Assembly (NCBI GenBank): GCA_040773965.1
Contig: JAXGVG010000092.1
Span: 1-7,790, forward strand
Length of the DNA: 7,790 nt
Direction: 5' to 3'
Origin: JAXGVG01 sp040773965
Lineage (GTDB): Bacteria > Pseudomonadota > Alphaproteobacteria > UBA9219
In this document: positions 1 through 4,951 of the stretch, piece by piece
Layout of the letters: the number at the start of each line of letters is the position of its first letter
Position numbering within the stretch: position 1 is the stretch's first letter
Position numbers and translations under genes: made by a program
The notes under the pieces: generated by a model
Told to the model about the DNA's origin: nothing
Database searches by the model: none
What the model saw: the letters and a program-made list of their open reading frames with translations, nothing else

Positions 1-1083
1 GGCTTCGTCTTTCGCTTTGGCCGGTTGCGCGGCTTTGGCTTTTTTGGGTTTCGGCTTGGCGGTTTTCGCCTTTACGGCTTTTTTCTTCGCCGGTTTTGCC
101 TTGACGCCTTCCTTGCCCGCCGAACCGCCGTAACGGGCTTCAAAGCTGGTGCAGCCGTTGATGCCCTGGAAATAGCCGCTGAACGTTTTCGCAGCCGGAT
201 CGAAGCTGCCGATCATGATGGTGCTGAAGTAATCCTTCGGACGCTCCAGCCATTTGCCGGGATTGACAAGAATGCGCTGGGATTCGCTGTCGTATTCCCC
301 AAACACGGCGTAGTGGCCCGCCGGAACGTAGGGATTCTTTGTTGTCGGGTAAAAGCGGAACGTGCCTTCAAACTGGTCGCCGCGCAGACTCTTAACCGTG
401 AGCGTGCCGCCCGTCGTGCCTTGCGAACACGTGTAGGTGCCCACCCACGAGCCCAAAGGCGAAAAGGCGTGCGCCGAGGGCTTGCCCGTGCGGGTCAACA
501 GAACGGGCTCTGTTTTGCTCCTCAAGGCTTGGCCGGTTTCCGGGAACGTGCCGAGCGGCGGCGCGGCGGCAAGCGTCGACGACGCGTAACCCGTAGGGGC
601 CAGCGGCGCGGACGTTTCGCACACCACCATCACAAGGCCGATTTCGCCTGCCGACCACAGGAAAACAAGATGCTTGTCCGCCCGGTCCGCCGTAAAAAGC
701 GTCACGTCGCGCGACACCGACGTGGGCGCTTTCGATTCCACAACGAATCCCTGTCCCCTCATCCGGTCCACGGTCGAATTGAAGATTTGATTGACCCGTT
801 CCTGCTCGTTCGCGCCCATGCGCCAGCCATAGGCTTCCATCCGGCCGCAACTGCGTCCCAGTTCGCTGCTTGCGGTGAGCATCGCCATCTGGAAATTCCG
901 TTGGGGCGGCAACGTCAAGGGAGGATCGTCGAACGTGATGCCGGCGATCGTCGAACCCGCCGCCTTGGCCAGGTCGCTCGCGGCCATCGCACCCGCCGCG
1001 CAAAAGAGTCCCGCCCCCAGAACGAGGGCCGTAAGAATGCAAAGGCCGTTTCTTTTCCCGGTCCTGGCGCTCAAACGCATCAT
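1..1083 (-). CDS. Exported protein of unknown function with Lys/Ala/Pro-rich C-terminal tail (3' end beyond window)
   Basis: The minus frame is open from ATG at 1083 to the window edge (361 codons, no stop seen), so the C-terminus is missing. AGGGG at 1096-1092 lies 8 bases before ATG 1083; the out-of-frame ATG at 1090 is only one base from it. Residues about 10-34 form a hydrophobic signal peptide ending in AMA-AS. Residues about 60-157 form a mixed domain (ASSELGRSCGRMEAYGW, later FLWSAGEIGLVMVVCE) with two Cys. Residues about 207-317 form a compact beta-rich domain starting LGSWVGTYTCSQG and ending GINGCTSFEARY. This second part resembles a 'W.G.Y.C.QG.T' module I recall from alphaproteobacterial exported proteins, but I cannot name the family firmly. 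From about residue 322 the chain becomes a low-complexity basic tail of K, A and P, resembling histone H1-like tails. Export is likely; the function is unknown. Plus-strand frames here are shadows. Confidence 0.85.
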   Translation of the reverse strand, partial: MMRLSARTGKRNGLCILTALVLGAGLFCAAGAMAASDLAKAAGSTIAGITFDDPPLTLPPQRNFQMAMLTASSELGRSCGRMEAYGWRMGANEQERVNQIFNSTVDRMRGQGFVVESKAPTSVSRDVTLFTADRADKHLVFLWSAGEIGLVMVVCETSAPLAPTGYASSTLAAAPPLGTFPETGQALRSKTEPVLLTRTGKPSAHAFSPLGSWVGTYTCSQGTTGGTLTVKSLRGDQFEGTFRFYPTTKNPYVPAGHYAVFGEYDSESQRILVNPGKWLERPKDYFSTIMIGSFDPAAKTFSGYFQGINGCTSFEARYGGSAGKEGVKAKPAKKKAVKAKTAKPKPKKAKAAQPAKAKDEA

Positions 1084-1126
1084 GCGTCATACCCCTGTCG
1101 AATCACGCGAAACACTTCGAGGCACG

Positions 1127-1155
1127 ACTATGCCGATGCTTGCCGCCGAACGCAA
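1127..1155 (-). promoter_or_regulatory. Possible sigma-70-type promoter for the exported-protein gene
   Basis: On the minus strand TTGCGT (1155-1150) is followed after 17 bases by CATAGT (1132-1127). Each hexamer matches four of six consensus bases. The site lies in the short gap after the rlmJ stop and about 45 bases before ATG 1083. It is a weak pattern match only; the gene could equally be read through from rlmJ. Confidence 0.22.
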
Positions 1156-1157
1156 GT

Positions 1158-2093
1158 TTACCGAGATGACTCATCCCCCGCCAGCCATCCGGCTTTCCAT
1201 GCCGGTTCCGGACTCCGCAAACGTTCGTGAAGAGCCGGGAAAAGCTGCGCCAATTGCCGATCGAGCCGCCACGGCGGATTGACGAAAATCAGTCCGCATC
1301 CGTTCAGCCGGTCATGCCGAATTTCCGCGAATTGTGTGAATTCGGCACACAGAATCCGGGCCGCTCCGCTGGCCGCCAGCGCCTCGTGAAAGCGCCAGAT
1401 GGCGGGCCTCTCCTTGACGGGATACCAGATCATCCCCTGTCCCGTGGGCCATTTCCGGTTCAGGGTTTTTACGGCCTCAACGAGGGAATCGAACTCGTCC
1501 GGTTTTTCAAAGGGCGGATCGATCAGGACCAGCCCTCTTTTTTCCGGCGGCGGCAGGAGCGCCTCCAGCGCCTCGTAACCGTCACGGTCATGGATGTGGG
1601 CCTGTTTGTCGCCGTGGAAACGGCGCTTGAGTTCGTTCGCGTCTTCGGGATGCAGTTCGCAGGCCACCAGGCGGTCTTGAGGCCGCAACAGGCGGCGGAT
1701 CAGGACGGGCGAGCCGGGGTAGAGGTGTATTGCTTCAAGCCCTGACCCCTCACCTGCGAAATCTGGGGCGTTACGTTGTAACGCCAAGATTTCGCTTCCT
1801 CTCCCGCAAGGGGAGAGGGGCTTTATATTTTGATTCAGTTCTTCAACAAACCTGTAATAACCGTACAGTTCGGGAAAGGGCGGGGCGGCGAGAAGGCGGC
1901 GGACGCCCTCCTCCGCTTCGTTGGTTTTCTTCGCGCGCGGATCGTCAAGATCGTAGAGGCCCGCGCCCGCGTGCGTGTCGAGAACCGCAAAAGGTTTCTC
2001 TTTTTCGCGCAAACGTTCGATGAGCAGCGTCAGCGCCGCGTGCTTGACGACGTCGCAGGCGTTTCCGGCGTGATAGATATGGCGGTAGTTCAC
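1158..2093 (-). CDS. rlmJ: 23S rRNA (adenine(2030)-N6)-methyltransferase RlmJ, with an in-frame insertion
   Basis: RlmJ is a cytoplasmic SAM-dependent enzyme that methylates N6 of A2030 (E. coli numbering) in 23S rRNA. The 311-residue product starts at GTG 2093, giving MNYRHIYHAGNACDVVKH, which matches the conserved RlmJ N-terminus. Other family marks are LDTHAGAG (38-45, SAM-binding region), YPGSP (125-129), LIDPPFE (190-196, the DPPF catalytic motif of N6-adenine methyltransferases) and FVNPPW (270-275). The reading frame is open upstream to 2357, but those codons overlap the peptidase gene and do not match RlmJ. The start is one base after the stop of that gene, so translational coupling is likely. 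E. coli RlmJ has 280 residues. The extra length here is accounted for by residues about 89-118 (KPLSPCGRG...FAGEGSG), encoded by a palindromic repeat. All recognised motifs lie outside the insert, so the enzyme is probably active (inference). Confidence 0.93.
   Translation of the reverse strand: MNYRHIYHAGNACDVVKHAALTLLIERLREKEKPFAVLDTHAGAGLYDLDDPRAKKTNEAEEGVRRLLAAPPFPELYGYYRFVEELNQNIKPLSPCGRGSEILALQRNAPDFAGEGSGLEAIHLYPGSPVLIRRLLRPQDRLVACELHPEDANELKRRFHGDKQAHIHDRDGYEALEALLPPPEKRGLVLIDPPFEKPDEFDSLVEAVKTLNRKWPTGQGMIWYPVKERPAIWRFHEALAASGAARILCAEFTQFAEIRHDRLNGCGLIFVNPPWRLDRQLAQLFPALHERLRSPEPAWKAGWLAGDESSR
1746..1820. repeat. Palindromic repeat element carried in frame inside rlmJ
   Basis: Nested inverted repeats can be read directly. 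GCGAAATCT (1756-1764) is the exact complement of AGATTTCGC (1787-1795). Inside it GGCGTTAC (1767-1774) pairs exactly with GTAACGCC (1778-1785) around a GTT loop. To one side CCTCTCCC (1798-1805) pairs with GGGAGAGG (1811-1818) around GCAAG. The outer ends, CCCCT (1746-1750) and AGGGG (1816-1820), are also complementary. The sequence corresponds to the stretch of RlmJ that has no counterpart in the usual family alignment. CCCCTCTCCC-type arms are common in interspersed repeats of proteobacterial genomes (general knowledge). No second copy is visible in this window, so membership of a repeat family is inference. Confidence 0.8.
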
Positions 2094-2094
2094 T

Positions 2095-2949
2095 TCAGGG
2101 GCGTCCCATCGCGACGATTTCATAGCCCCGCGCGACGACCCCGGCGAGCGGCTCCGACGAGACCTGCATCGTGTAACCGTTCGCATGAACGATATGGTCG
2201 TGGTTGGCCATGATGCCCACATGGCGGGGCTCAAGAAAAACCAGATCGCCGCGCCGCCATGCGACGTCGCGCCACGGCGCGGGCAAGGGCCGCCCATACG
2301 CTTCGCGCTGGCAATCGCTGTCGCGCGGCGCCTCGACGCCCGCCATATCGAGCACAAGCTGGATGAGGCCCGAGCAATCGATGCCCAAAGGCGTCCGCCC
2401 TCCCCACAGATACGGCACGCCCAGCAGGCGGCCCGCCGTGAACGTATAATCCGGCATTAGGGAATCGCCGGTCGGCGCGACGTGGCGCGCGATCACGTAC
2501 CCGCCGCTGGCCAGCTCCATGAACTCGCCCGTCTCGCCCGCGATGCGGACGTAGGATCCCAGAGTCAAGCGGTCCAGCACCGCCGCCTTGATGTCCGGCT
2601 CGGCAAAAACGAAAGAGTGCAGCACGACGATCCGGTTCGACAGCGAGGCGATTTCCTCGCTGAGCGCGCCCGCCGTCCGGATGTAGCCGACGTAGCTATC
2701 GCTGCAGTTCTGCACCCACGCGAAGCCGTCTTTGCGTTCCTCCACGACTTTTAGGAACTCCCCATAACGGATTTCGCTCACGCGGCGCGAGTCCGGCTTC
2801 GGTTCGGCCAGAAGAGGCAGCACGCCGCGCACGCATTGGCGCGGAACCGGTTCAACGTAACGATCCGCTTTCACCAACGCCTGCAACGACGCATCGGCCA
2901 GATCGGGCCGGAAAGCGTTCACACGGGGATCGAGAGGGATGCCGTTCAT
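2095..2949 (-). CDS. NlpC/P60 family (C40) cysteine peptidase with SH3-like domains
   Basis: A 284-residue protein of the NlpC/P60 family, whose members usually cleave peptide bonds in peptidoglycan stems, typically after gamma-D-glutamyl residues. Two bacterial SH3-like regions are suggested at about 35-95 (ending WVQNCSDSYVGYI) and 105-158 (GEFMELASGGYVIARHV). The catalytic domain follows at 165-284: LGVPYLWGGRTPLGIDCSG with nucleophile Cys192, His243 in RHVGIM, and His255 in IVHANG as the likely third residue. The start is ATG 2949. No strong Shine-Dalgarno precedes it, but 'LDPRVNAFRPDLAD' at residues 6-19 matches the N-terminus I know from alphaproteobacterial homologues. There is no signal peptide, so its route to the periplasm, or a cytoplasmic recycling role, is open. 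The stop is one base before the rlmJ start, so the two genes form an operon. Confidence 0.92.
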   Translation of the reverse strand: MNGIPLDPRVNAFRPDLADASLQALVKADRYVEPVPRQCVRGVLPLLAEPKPDSRRVSEIRYGEFLKVVEERKDGFAWVQNCSDSYVGYIRTAGALSEEIASLSNRIVVLHSFVFAEPDIKAAVLDRLTLGSYVRIAGETGEFMELASGGYVIARHVAPTGDSLMPDYTFTAGRLLGVPYLWGGRTPLGIDCSGLIQLVLDMAGVEAPRDSDCQREAYGRPLPAPWRDVAWRRGDLVFLEPRHVGIMANHDHIVHANGYTMQVSSEPLAGVVARGYEIVAMGRP

Positions 2950-3014
2950 ACCGGGTTAATAGAACAAAACAAAAATAAAGGAAACAGAGTGGGAAAACGG
3001 CGCATCTTACGCGC

Positions 3015-3042
3015 AAAAAAAAGGGCTTGCTTGCGCAAGCCC
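3015..3042 (-). terminator. Intrinsic terminator after the MarR-type gene
   Basis: On the minus strand GGGCTTGC (3042-3035) pairs perfectly over 8 bp with GCAAGCCC (3030-3023) around a 4-base loop, followed at once by eight T (3022-3015). It lies about 40 bases after the stop of the regulator at 3082 and before the peptidase gene, so it separates the two transcription units. Confidence 0.88.
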
Positions 3043-3081
3043 GGGGGTTTCTTCCTCTCCCCCCTGGAAAAGAGGTTTTTT

Positions 3082-3522
3082 TCAGGCGGCCGCTTCAACC
3101 CATGTGGGTTCGGCAACGGCGCCCGCCGCCGAAGTCGGAGCGGAGGACTGTTCGATCATGAAACTGACATCGCGGGCCGGAAGAGTCGCGGCGAATTCCT
3201 GCCCCGCCACGATCAGGCCCGAAAATTCGACGAGGAACTTCGCGCCCGCCTGCGTGCGCCGGACAAGCACATTGCGGCGGTCCAGATCGTCACGCTCGCG
3301 GCGCACGTAGCCCAACTCCCCAAGGCGGTCAAGCGCGCGGCTGATCGCCGGTTTCGAAATGCGCAACGCCTGCGCAAGACCGCGCACGGTATGCGGGCCT
3401 TCCCCCATATACACGGAGAGAAGAAGCGCCATTTGCCGCGCCGATAAATCGGGCGCGTCGCCGCGCACGCTTGCCACCAGACTATGCCGCCATAATTCGA
3501 GCGCTTGAAGCTGTGATCCCAC
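3082..3522 (-). CDS. MarR-type winged-helix transcriptional regulator
   Basis: A 146-residue DNA-binding protein, a normal length for MarR regulators. The helix-turn-helix is at about 45-70 (TVRGLAQALRISKPAISRAL), followed by the wing at 72-90 (YVRRERDDLDRRNVLVRRT) with the family's D..D.R pattern, then a leucine/valine-containing helix (GAKFLVEFSGLI). The first 40 residues would form the dimer helices. The last 30 residues (rich in A, S, P, V) are probably disordered. The start is GTG 3522, with AAGG eight bases before it. MarR proteins usually bind palindromes as dimers and often repress themselves. A short dyad lies just upstream (3537-3545). The ligand and target genes cannot be told; the peptidase/rlmJ operon and the structured gap at 3523-3891 are the nearest candidates. 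Confidence 0.85.
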   Translation of the reverse strand: MGSQLQALELWRHSLVASVRGDAPDLSARQMALLLSVYMGEGPHTVRGLAQALRISKPAISRALDRLGELGYVRRERDDLDRRNVLVRRTQAGAKFLVEFSGLIVAGQEFAATLPARDVSFMIEQSSAPTSAAGAVAEPTWVEAAA

Positions 3523-3532
3523 GGTACCGACC

Positions 3533-3549
3533 TTTTCAATAATTGTTCA
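3533..3549. promoter_or_regulatory. Possible operator of the MarR-type regulator
   Basis: CAAT-A-ATTG (3537-3545) is a perfect 4-base dyad set in an AT-rich stretch (3533-3549) about 15-25 bases before the GTG start, close to the ribosome site. MarR/OhrR-type operators often carry CAAT/ATTG half-sites. The dyad is short and could be chance. Confidence 0.25.
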
Positions 3550-3599
3550 CGATGCGATGAGGCCGATACTGTGTCAGGGAAGTTCGATTCGCAAGGCAG

Positions 3600-3731
3600 A
3601 GAATTTTTTTGTGGAGTGATTCAACCTCTTTACGGGACTCGTTTTTTCAGGTGCGCGCGACTCGTGAAACCCCGCCCCCGCTTCGTTCATGTTTTTGTGG
3701 AAGTTTAAAACGAAAAAAATTCTCCACAAAA
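3600..3731. repeat. Inverted and direct copies of a TTTTGTGGA motif
   Basis: TTTTGTGGA occurs on the plus strand at 3607-3615 and 3693-3701, and as its complement TCCACAAAA at 3723-3731. The first and third copies share longer context: GAATTTTTTTGTGGAG (3601-3616), and GAATTTTGTGGAG on the minus strand (3734-3722). AGAATTTTTTT (3600-3610) is also the exact complement of AAAAAAATTCT (3713-3723). In RNA the third copy could pair with either of the other two, giving alternative stems of 9-10 bp. The role could be protein binding sites or RNA structure. Confidence 0.6.
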
Positions 3732-3804
3732 TTCATCGTTTTCGCATGCGCTTCTCAGTTGGCCGGTCAACGGCCAAAACGGGTTTGCGGAAGGGACTCG
3801 TTTT
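3634..3804 (+). repeat. Direct repeat pair GGGACTCGTTTT
   Basis: The 12-mer GGGACTCGTTTT occurs at 3634-3645 and again at 3793-3804, and brackets most of the structured part of the gap. Each copy contains a GACTC (GANTC) site. No transposon or integrase is nearby. Confidence 0.55.
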
Positions 3805-3814
3805 GCCCGGCATC

Positions 3815-3852
3815 TAAAGCCTTCCTTTCGGGGCTTTATAACGATTTTTTTT
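3815..3852 (+). terminator. Terminator-like hairpin on the plus strand in a gene-free region
   Basis: TAAAGCC (3815-3821) pairs perfectly with GGCTTTA (3832-3838) around a 10-base loop. A run of eight T follows at 3845-3852, six bases past the stem. The stem is short and the T run is set back, so strength is uncertain. No plus-strand protein gene precedes it, so if real it would end a small RNA transcribed rightward from somewhere in 3550-3800. Confidence 0.4.
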
Positions 3853-3891
3853 CCGGGCCGGGCGTTGCAAAAAAAACGCAGCCGGATTCCT

Positions 3892-4131
3892 TCAGCGTAC
3901 GGAAGGCGTGCAGGCCAGATCGGCGCCCGATTTGCCCGCCAGGTAGCAATAGCTGACTTCGCCGCTTGACGTGTCGAGCCTGAAGACGCCCGCCAGCGCC
4001 GACGTATTGCTATGATGCATCAGAACGTAAGGCCCGCCGGTCATGGCGGCGGCAGGCCTGATAACGCTAACGGTCACGACGCTCGCGGCAATCAACAGGA
4101 CGCCCGCAAGTATGGCAAGGGTGTGCGACAT
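3892..4131 (-). CDS. Small exported protein of unknown function (79 residues)
   Basis: The start is ATG 4131, with GGAG nine bases upstream. The frame is open up to 4203, but those codons lack a ribosome site and would bury the signal sequence. Residues 1-29 (MSHTLAILAGVLLIAASVV... RPAAA) form a signal peptide or membrane anchor. The mature part is about 50 residues and contains GVFRLDTSSGEVSYCYLAG with Cys62, and Cys74 near the end (DLACTPSVR). A short motif of the form 'RLDT.TG.VS.C' followed by a second Cys recurs in small exported alphaproteobacterial proteins as I remember them. The two Cys could form a disulfide in the periplasm. It is divergent from fdxA, with 160 bases between the starts. 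Function unknown. Confidence 0.72.
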   Translation of the reverse strand: MSHTLAILAGVLLIAASVVTVSVIRPAAAMTGGPYVLMHHSNTSALAGVFRLDTSSGEVSYCYLAGKSGADLACTPSVR

Positions 4132-4291
4132 GGTTTTGTTCTCCGTGGCAGGGGTTGAATCGCTTTCGGATCTATTGTGCCGGATAAGGGGGAGCGGCCG
4201 CAAGCCGCCCTCTTTTCCGCCCCTTGATGCGGCCTTGGGCTGTCTGGTAGGCTCAGCCCCGTCGTCTATGTCATTTCGGGGAGATCGTCAT

Positions 4292-4624
4292 ATGCCTTAT
4301 GTCGTTTCGGAAGCCTGCATCCGTTGCAAGTATATGGATTGCGTCGAGGTCTGCCCCGTGGACTGTTTCTATGAGGGCGCGAACATGCTCGTCATCAACC
4401 CCGACGAATGCATCGATTGCGGCGTTTGCGAGCCCGAATGCCCCGCCGAGGCCATTTTCCCGGATACCGACAAACGCGCGGAAAAGTGGCTCGAGCTTAA
4501 CCGCGAGTTTTCCGGCAAGTGGCCCAACGTCACCCGCAAGAAGGAACCGGCCCCCGATGCCGATGAATGGAAGGGAAAGCCGGACAAGTATCCGAAGCAT
4601 TTCAGCGAAAAACCGGGCAGTTAA
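4292..4624 (+). CDS. fdxA: 7Fe ferredoxin (one [3Fe-4S] and one [4Fe-4S] cluster), FdxA type
   Basis: A 110-residue soluble electron carrier, closely patterned on Azotobacter ferredoxin I. All nine cysteines expected from that protein are present at the same spacing: 9, 12, 17, 21, 25, 40, 43, 46 and 50. By analogy Cys9, 17 and 50 bind the 3Fe-4S cluster and Cys21, 40, 43 and 46 the 4Fe-4S cluster. The signatures are ACIRCKYMDCVEVCPVDCF and ECIDCGVCEPECPAEAIF. The C-terminal part (WPNVTRKKEPAPDADEWKGK) also matches the long alphaproteobacterial FdxA form. The start is ATG 4292 with GGGGAG at 4278-4283, eight bases before it; the upstream extension of the frame to 4043 has no family match. The redox partner is not identifiable from the window. 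The next gene begins three bases after the stop. Confidence 0.96.
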   Translation: MPYVVSEACIRCKYMDCVEVCPVDCFYEGANMLVINPDECIDCGVCEPECPAEAIFPDTDKRAEKWLELNREFSGKWPNVTRKKEPAPDADEWKGKPDKYPKHFSEKPGS

Positions 4625-4627
4625 CCG

Positions 4628-4945
4628 GTGTTTTTAACGCGCTTTCTCGCCTTCTTCCTTTTTCTCTGCGTCGGCATGATCGCTTACGCCGCCCCGGCCA
4701 TGGCCACGGCCACCGACCTGAAAGACTGTCTTGTCGAGGCCAGGGAAAAAGAAGTGGATAAGGACGATCTGAAGCTTTTCCTTAAAAACTGTTTGGACAG
4801 GAAAAAGGCCGGTTCCGAATTGTCCAACGAACGGAAGGCCATTATTAAATCCCGCATAAAATCCTGTCTTGGACGCGCGGACAAGCAGCGCCTTCAGGGA
4901 AATATACGCGGCGCTTTTCTCCGGACGTGTTTGGGGTCTAAATAG
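4628..4945 (+). CDS. Small exported protein with two PsiF-type repeats
   Basis: The 105-residue product starts at GTG 4628, three bases after the fdxA stop, so the genes are probably co-transcribed and coupled. No strong ribosome site is seen. The next in-frame Met (17) would cut the signal peptide, which favours GTG. Residues 1-26 form a signal peptide ending in APAMA. Four of the five cysteines fall in the mature part, at 34, 55, 80 and 101, giving two modules with Cys-Cys spacing of exactly 21 (34-55 and 80-101), each ending F-L-x-x-C-L. The second module, CLGRADKQRLQGNIRGAFLRTCL, follows the E. coli PsiF repeat pattern 'CN..A....LKGD.R..FM..CL', which also has spacing 21. The linker ELSNERKAIIKSRIKSC recalls the 'LTPQQQKM.EC' linker of PsiF. 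PsiF is phosphate-starvation-inducible with no known biochemical role. I see no Pho box here. Confidence 0.82.
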   Translation: MFLTRFLAFFLFLCVGMIAYAAPAMATATDLKDCLVEAREKEVDKDDLKLFLKNCLDRKKAGSELSNERKAIIKSRIKSCLGRADKQRLQGNIRGAFLRTCLGSK

Positions 4946-4951
4946 CTTATA

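Larger units (their letters stand above)
3523..3891. other. 369-base gene-free, structured intergenic region
   Basis: No convincing protein is coded here. The open plus frame at 3609-3956 runs into the antisense of the next gene, has no family pattern and starts without a good ribosome site. The stretch holds AT-rich runs, repeated TTTTGTGGA motifs, a repeated 12-mer, a TTGGCCG/CGGCCAA hairpin (3759-3765 with 3771-3777), a terminator-like hairpin near 3815-3852 and six GANTC sites. Divergent promoters are not expected, because both flanking genes read on the minus strand. The region should therefore carry only the promoter of the regulator gene and the 3' end of the small exported-protein gene, which makes the amount of structure notable. 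Confidence 0.6.

Noticed and set aside
392..1090. Minus-strand frame of 232 codons starting at ATG 1090
   Set aside because: It is a shifted frame of the same gene; its composition (runs of R, G, H) is that of a shadow, and its ATG is one base from the AGGGG site.
1152..1156. CTTGC/GCAAG hairpin just after rlmJ as a terminator
   Set aside because: Five base pairs and no T run on the minus strand.
25..1230. Long plus-strand frame of 401 codons
   Set aside because: It is antisense to the exported-protein gene, very rich in Arg, His and Phe, with no family pattern. The minus frame has a signal peptide, domains and a ribosome site.
2094..2357. Upstream extension of the rlmJ frame to ATG 2357
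   Set aside because: It overlaps the catalytic end of the peptidase gene and carries no RlmJ similarity; the family N-terminus begins at GTG 2093.
3523..3891. Chromosomal replication origin
   Set aside because: Only one near-match DnaA box, no array, and none of the usual alphaproteobacterial origin neighbours (hemE, parAB, mnmE, dnaA) are present. Kept only as a remark in the GANTC finding.
3609..3956. Plus-strand frame of 115 codons in the gene-free region
   Set aside because: No ribosome site, mixed low-complexity content, and it overlaps the end of the minus-strand small exported gene.
4194..4208. GCGGC/GCCGC hairpin before fdxA as an attenuator or terminator
   Set aside because: The stem is only 5 bp and followed by a broken T stretch; it is likely chance in GC-rich DNA.
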